From Nocardioides marinus (lineage in GTDB: Bacteria > Pseudomonadota > Alphaproteobacteria > Rhodobacterales > Rhodobacteraceae): a stretch of 64,000 nt of DNA. Shown here one piece after another: positions 62,793 through 64,000 of the stretch (position 1 is the first letter of the stretch; each line of letters opens with the position of its first letter). The position numbers and the translations under genes were made by a program. The stretch lies in NCBI GenBank assembly GCA_019801415.1, contig JAHVJD010000011.1, forward strand, positions 1 through 64,000. The letters run 5' to 3'. The notes under the pieces were generated by a model. It searched no databases, was not told the origin of the DNA, and worked only from the letters and a program-made list of their open reading frames with translations.

Positions 62793-63986
62793 TCAGCCCC
62801 AACGGCCGTCGTGCACCTCCTCGCACATCTTTCTGGCGGCCTTGGCCATTGCCGGGTTGGGATGGCTGGCCAGCGCGTCCAGTGACTTTTCCATCCAGCG
62901 CATCACCGAGGGCGAGTCGCTGCCGCAGCGGGCGATTGGCGGGAAGGCGCAGTGCAGCAGGTGCCCGGCGGTGACCGGCGGCACGCTGACATGGGGATAG
63001 GTCGGCTTGCGGGTGTCGCTGGTCTCATCTGCGGGCATGTTCTCCCACAGCAGCCGCTCCAGTCGGCCCATCACCTCCACCGCGGTGCCGGGATCGTTGA
63101 CGCCGGGCGACAACGCGCGTTGCGCGGTTTCCGCCAGCAGCAGCAGGCCGAACGACGGATCCTGGTCGAAACTGCGCACGTCGCCGATGTCGATGGCAGC
63201 CGAGGCGGCCTTGCAGAACTCATTGTCGCCACCGGTTGCCCAGGCCACGGGCTGGCCGCGCAGGATGTAGTCCCCCGCTGCCCGCGTCAGGGTGATCTCG
63301 ACCCCGCTGTCCTTTGCCAGTTCGTTCAGCCGCGAGAGGCCGATGAAGCGGACAAACCCGCTTTTGGCGGCGGGGATCTCGACCGCGTCTTCCGGTCTGT
63401 CCGCATCTGCGGCGCAGCGCCCGCCGAGGCAGGGCTTGTCCAGCCGGTCGCGCAGGCTGTCGCGGGTGCGGCGTTCGATCAGGCGCAGGGTGTGGTCCAT
63501 GCTGCCAAGACTCGACAGGTGATCGATCCAGCGCAGGATGGCGCCGACGATCAGCACCACCACGATGACGGTCAGGCCAAAGACCACCAGCGCGCCCTCC
63601 GGCGTGAAATACCGCGCGCGGAACAGGATCACCGCGCTGAGCGAATAGATGAAGCCGCTGACGAAGGTCGCCAGCACCCGGTGGGTAACCGTGTCCTCCA
63701 GCAGCAGCCGGTAGACCCGCGGCGTCGCCATCGAGGCGGCGGTGCGGTAGGCGCTGACCATGACGTTGAGCGAAAAGGTGGTCACCGCCAGCATGCCCGA
63801 GGCGAGGATCGTCAGCACCGGCAGCACCGCCTCGCGGCCGAAATCCTCGCTGACGCTGCCGGGCAGCAGCGGTTTTGCCAGGGGGGCAAGGAGCAGCGCC
63901 AGCAGCGAGGCCAGCGAAATCACGACAACCCTGAACCAGAGCTGCCGGGCAATCCGGCCCAGGTGCAAAAGCGCCTTTTCGATCAT
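62793..63986 (-). CDS. DUF2254 membrane protein
   Basis: The 397-residue protein has about four membrane helices in the first 150 residues (VVISLASLLALLLAPLAKPLL, VLTILASGMLAVTTFSLNVMV, a third near 105-125 and VIVVVLIVGAILRWIDHL) and then a soluble domain. The pattern MVSAYRTAASMATPRVYRLLLED and the later LLLAETAQRALSPGVNDPGTA are those of DUF2254. Members occur across Proteobacteria without known function; the late SPGVNDPGTA segment is the most conserved part. The start at 63986 is about 14 bases from the window edge. Confidence 0.88.
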   Translation of the reverse strand: MIEKALLHLGRIARQLWFRVVVISLASLLALLLAPLAKPLLPGSVSEDFGREAVLPVLTILASGMLAVTTFSLNVMVSAYRTAASMATPRVYRLLLEDTVTHRVLATFVSGFIYSLSAVILFRARYFTPEGALVVFGLTVIVVVLIVGAILRWIDHLSSLGSMDHTLRLIERRTRDSLRDRLDKPCLGGRCAADADRPEDAVEIPAAKSGFVRFIGLSRLNELAKDSGVEITLTRAAGDYILRGQPVAWATGGDNEFCKAASAAIDIGDVRSFDQDPSFGLLLLAETAQRALSPGVNDPGTAVEVMGRLERLLWENMPADETSDTRKPTYPHVSVPPVTAGHLLHCAFPPIARCGSDSPSVMRWMEKSLDALASHPNPAMAKAARKMCEEVHDGRWG

Positions 63987-64000
63987 GCCTCCAACGCTAT

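Overview
The window is a piece of chromosome from a GC-rich alphaproteobacterium, most likely a marine Rhodobacteraceae of the Roseobacter group. This rests on gene content and order: an RpoH-type second heat-shock sigma factor, a phenylacetate cluster with both PaaX-type and TetR-type regulators, the lppC/rsmI/yraN/gshB neighbourhood, and mreBCD-mrdA-rodA with ghrA attached. No species call is possible from sequence alone.

Region 1 (1-10741) is an integrated mobile island with lower-GC stretches. At its left edge an IS3-family element has cut through a family B DNA polymerase gene. The remaining C-terminal part resembles the primer-independent polymerases of pipolins. Behind it lie a helical protein of unknown function, a serine recombinase, a SIR2-domain protein (a candidate defence effector), an unknown protein, a lipoprotein with a decayed partial copy, a GYF_2-domain membrane protein, an XRE/ImmA regulatory pair, two tiny basic proteins and an unknown acidic protein. 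The island ends at 10741 in a 3' fragment of tRNA-Phe, an attachment-site scar. Just outside it (10809 to about 11520) is a decayed tyrosine integrase, the trace of an older element at the same tRNA. An intact tRNA-Met follows.

Region 2 (11986-18154) is the phenylacetate module: paaX and paaZ leftward, paaG-paaI-paaK-tetR rightward. A TetR-type palindrome sits in the divergent promoter. The ring epoxidase genes (paaABCDE) are not in the window.

Region 3 (18210-41721) is mostly core genome. It holds a soluble chemoreceptor with a C-terminal tether, trpS, a rhomboid-fold protein lacking its catalytic residues, murJ, glnD, an LppC-type lipoprotein, rsmI, yraN, gshB, a lipase-like hydrolase, comM, a GST, a histidine phosphatase with cobU, rpoH2, coaBC-dut-moeB-like, an M3 peptidase and ghrA.

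Region 4 (41736-48437) is the cell-shape operon mreB-mreC-mreD-mrdA-rodA, transcribed leftward, with a secreted lysozyme-like enzyme encoded just upstream.

Region 5 (48558-64000) holds rlmJ, leuA with an apparently leaderless leucine-rich leader peptide, a MocR regulator divergent from a flavin-binding PNPOx-like protein, a 19-repeat MORN protein, nadE, a DadA-like oxidoreductase, a diguanylate cyclase, a Tat-exported metallo-hydrolase, gltX and a DUF2254 membrane protein. A structured repeat occurs in two convergent intergenic regions (21753-21874 and 62605-62759).
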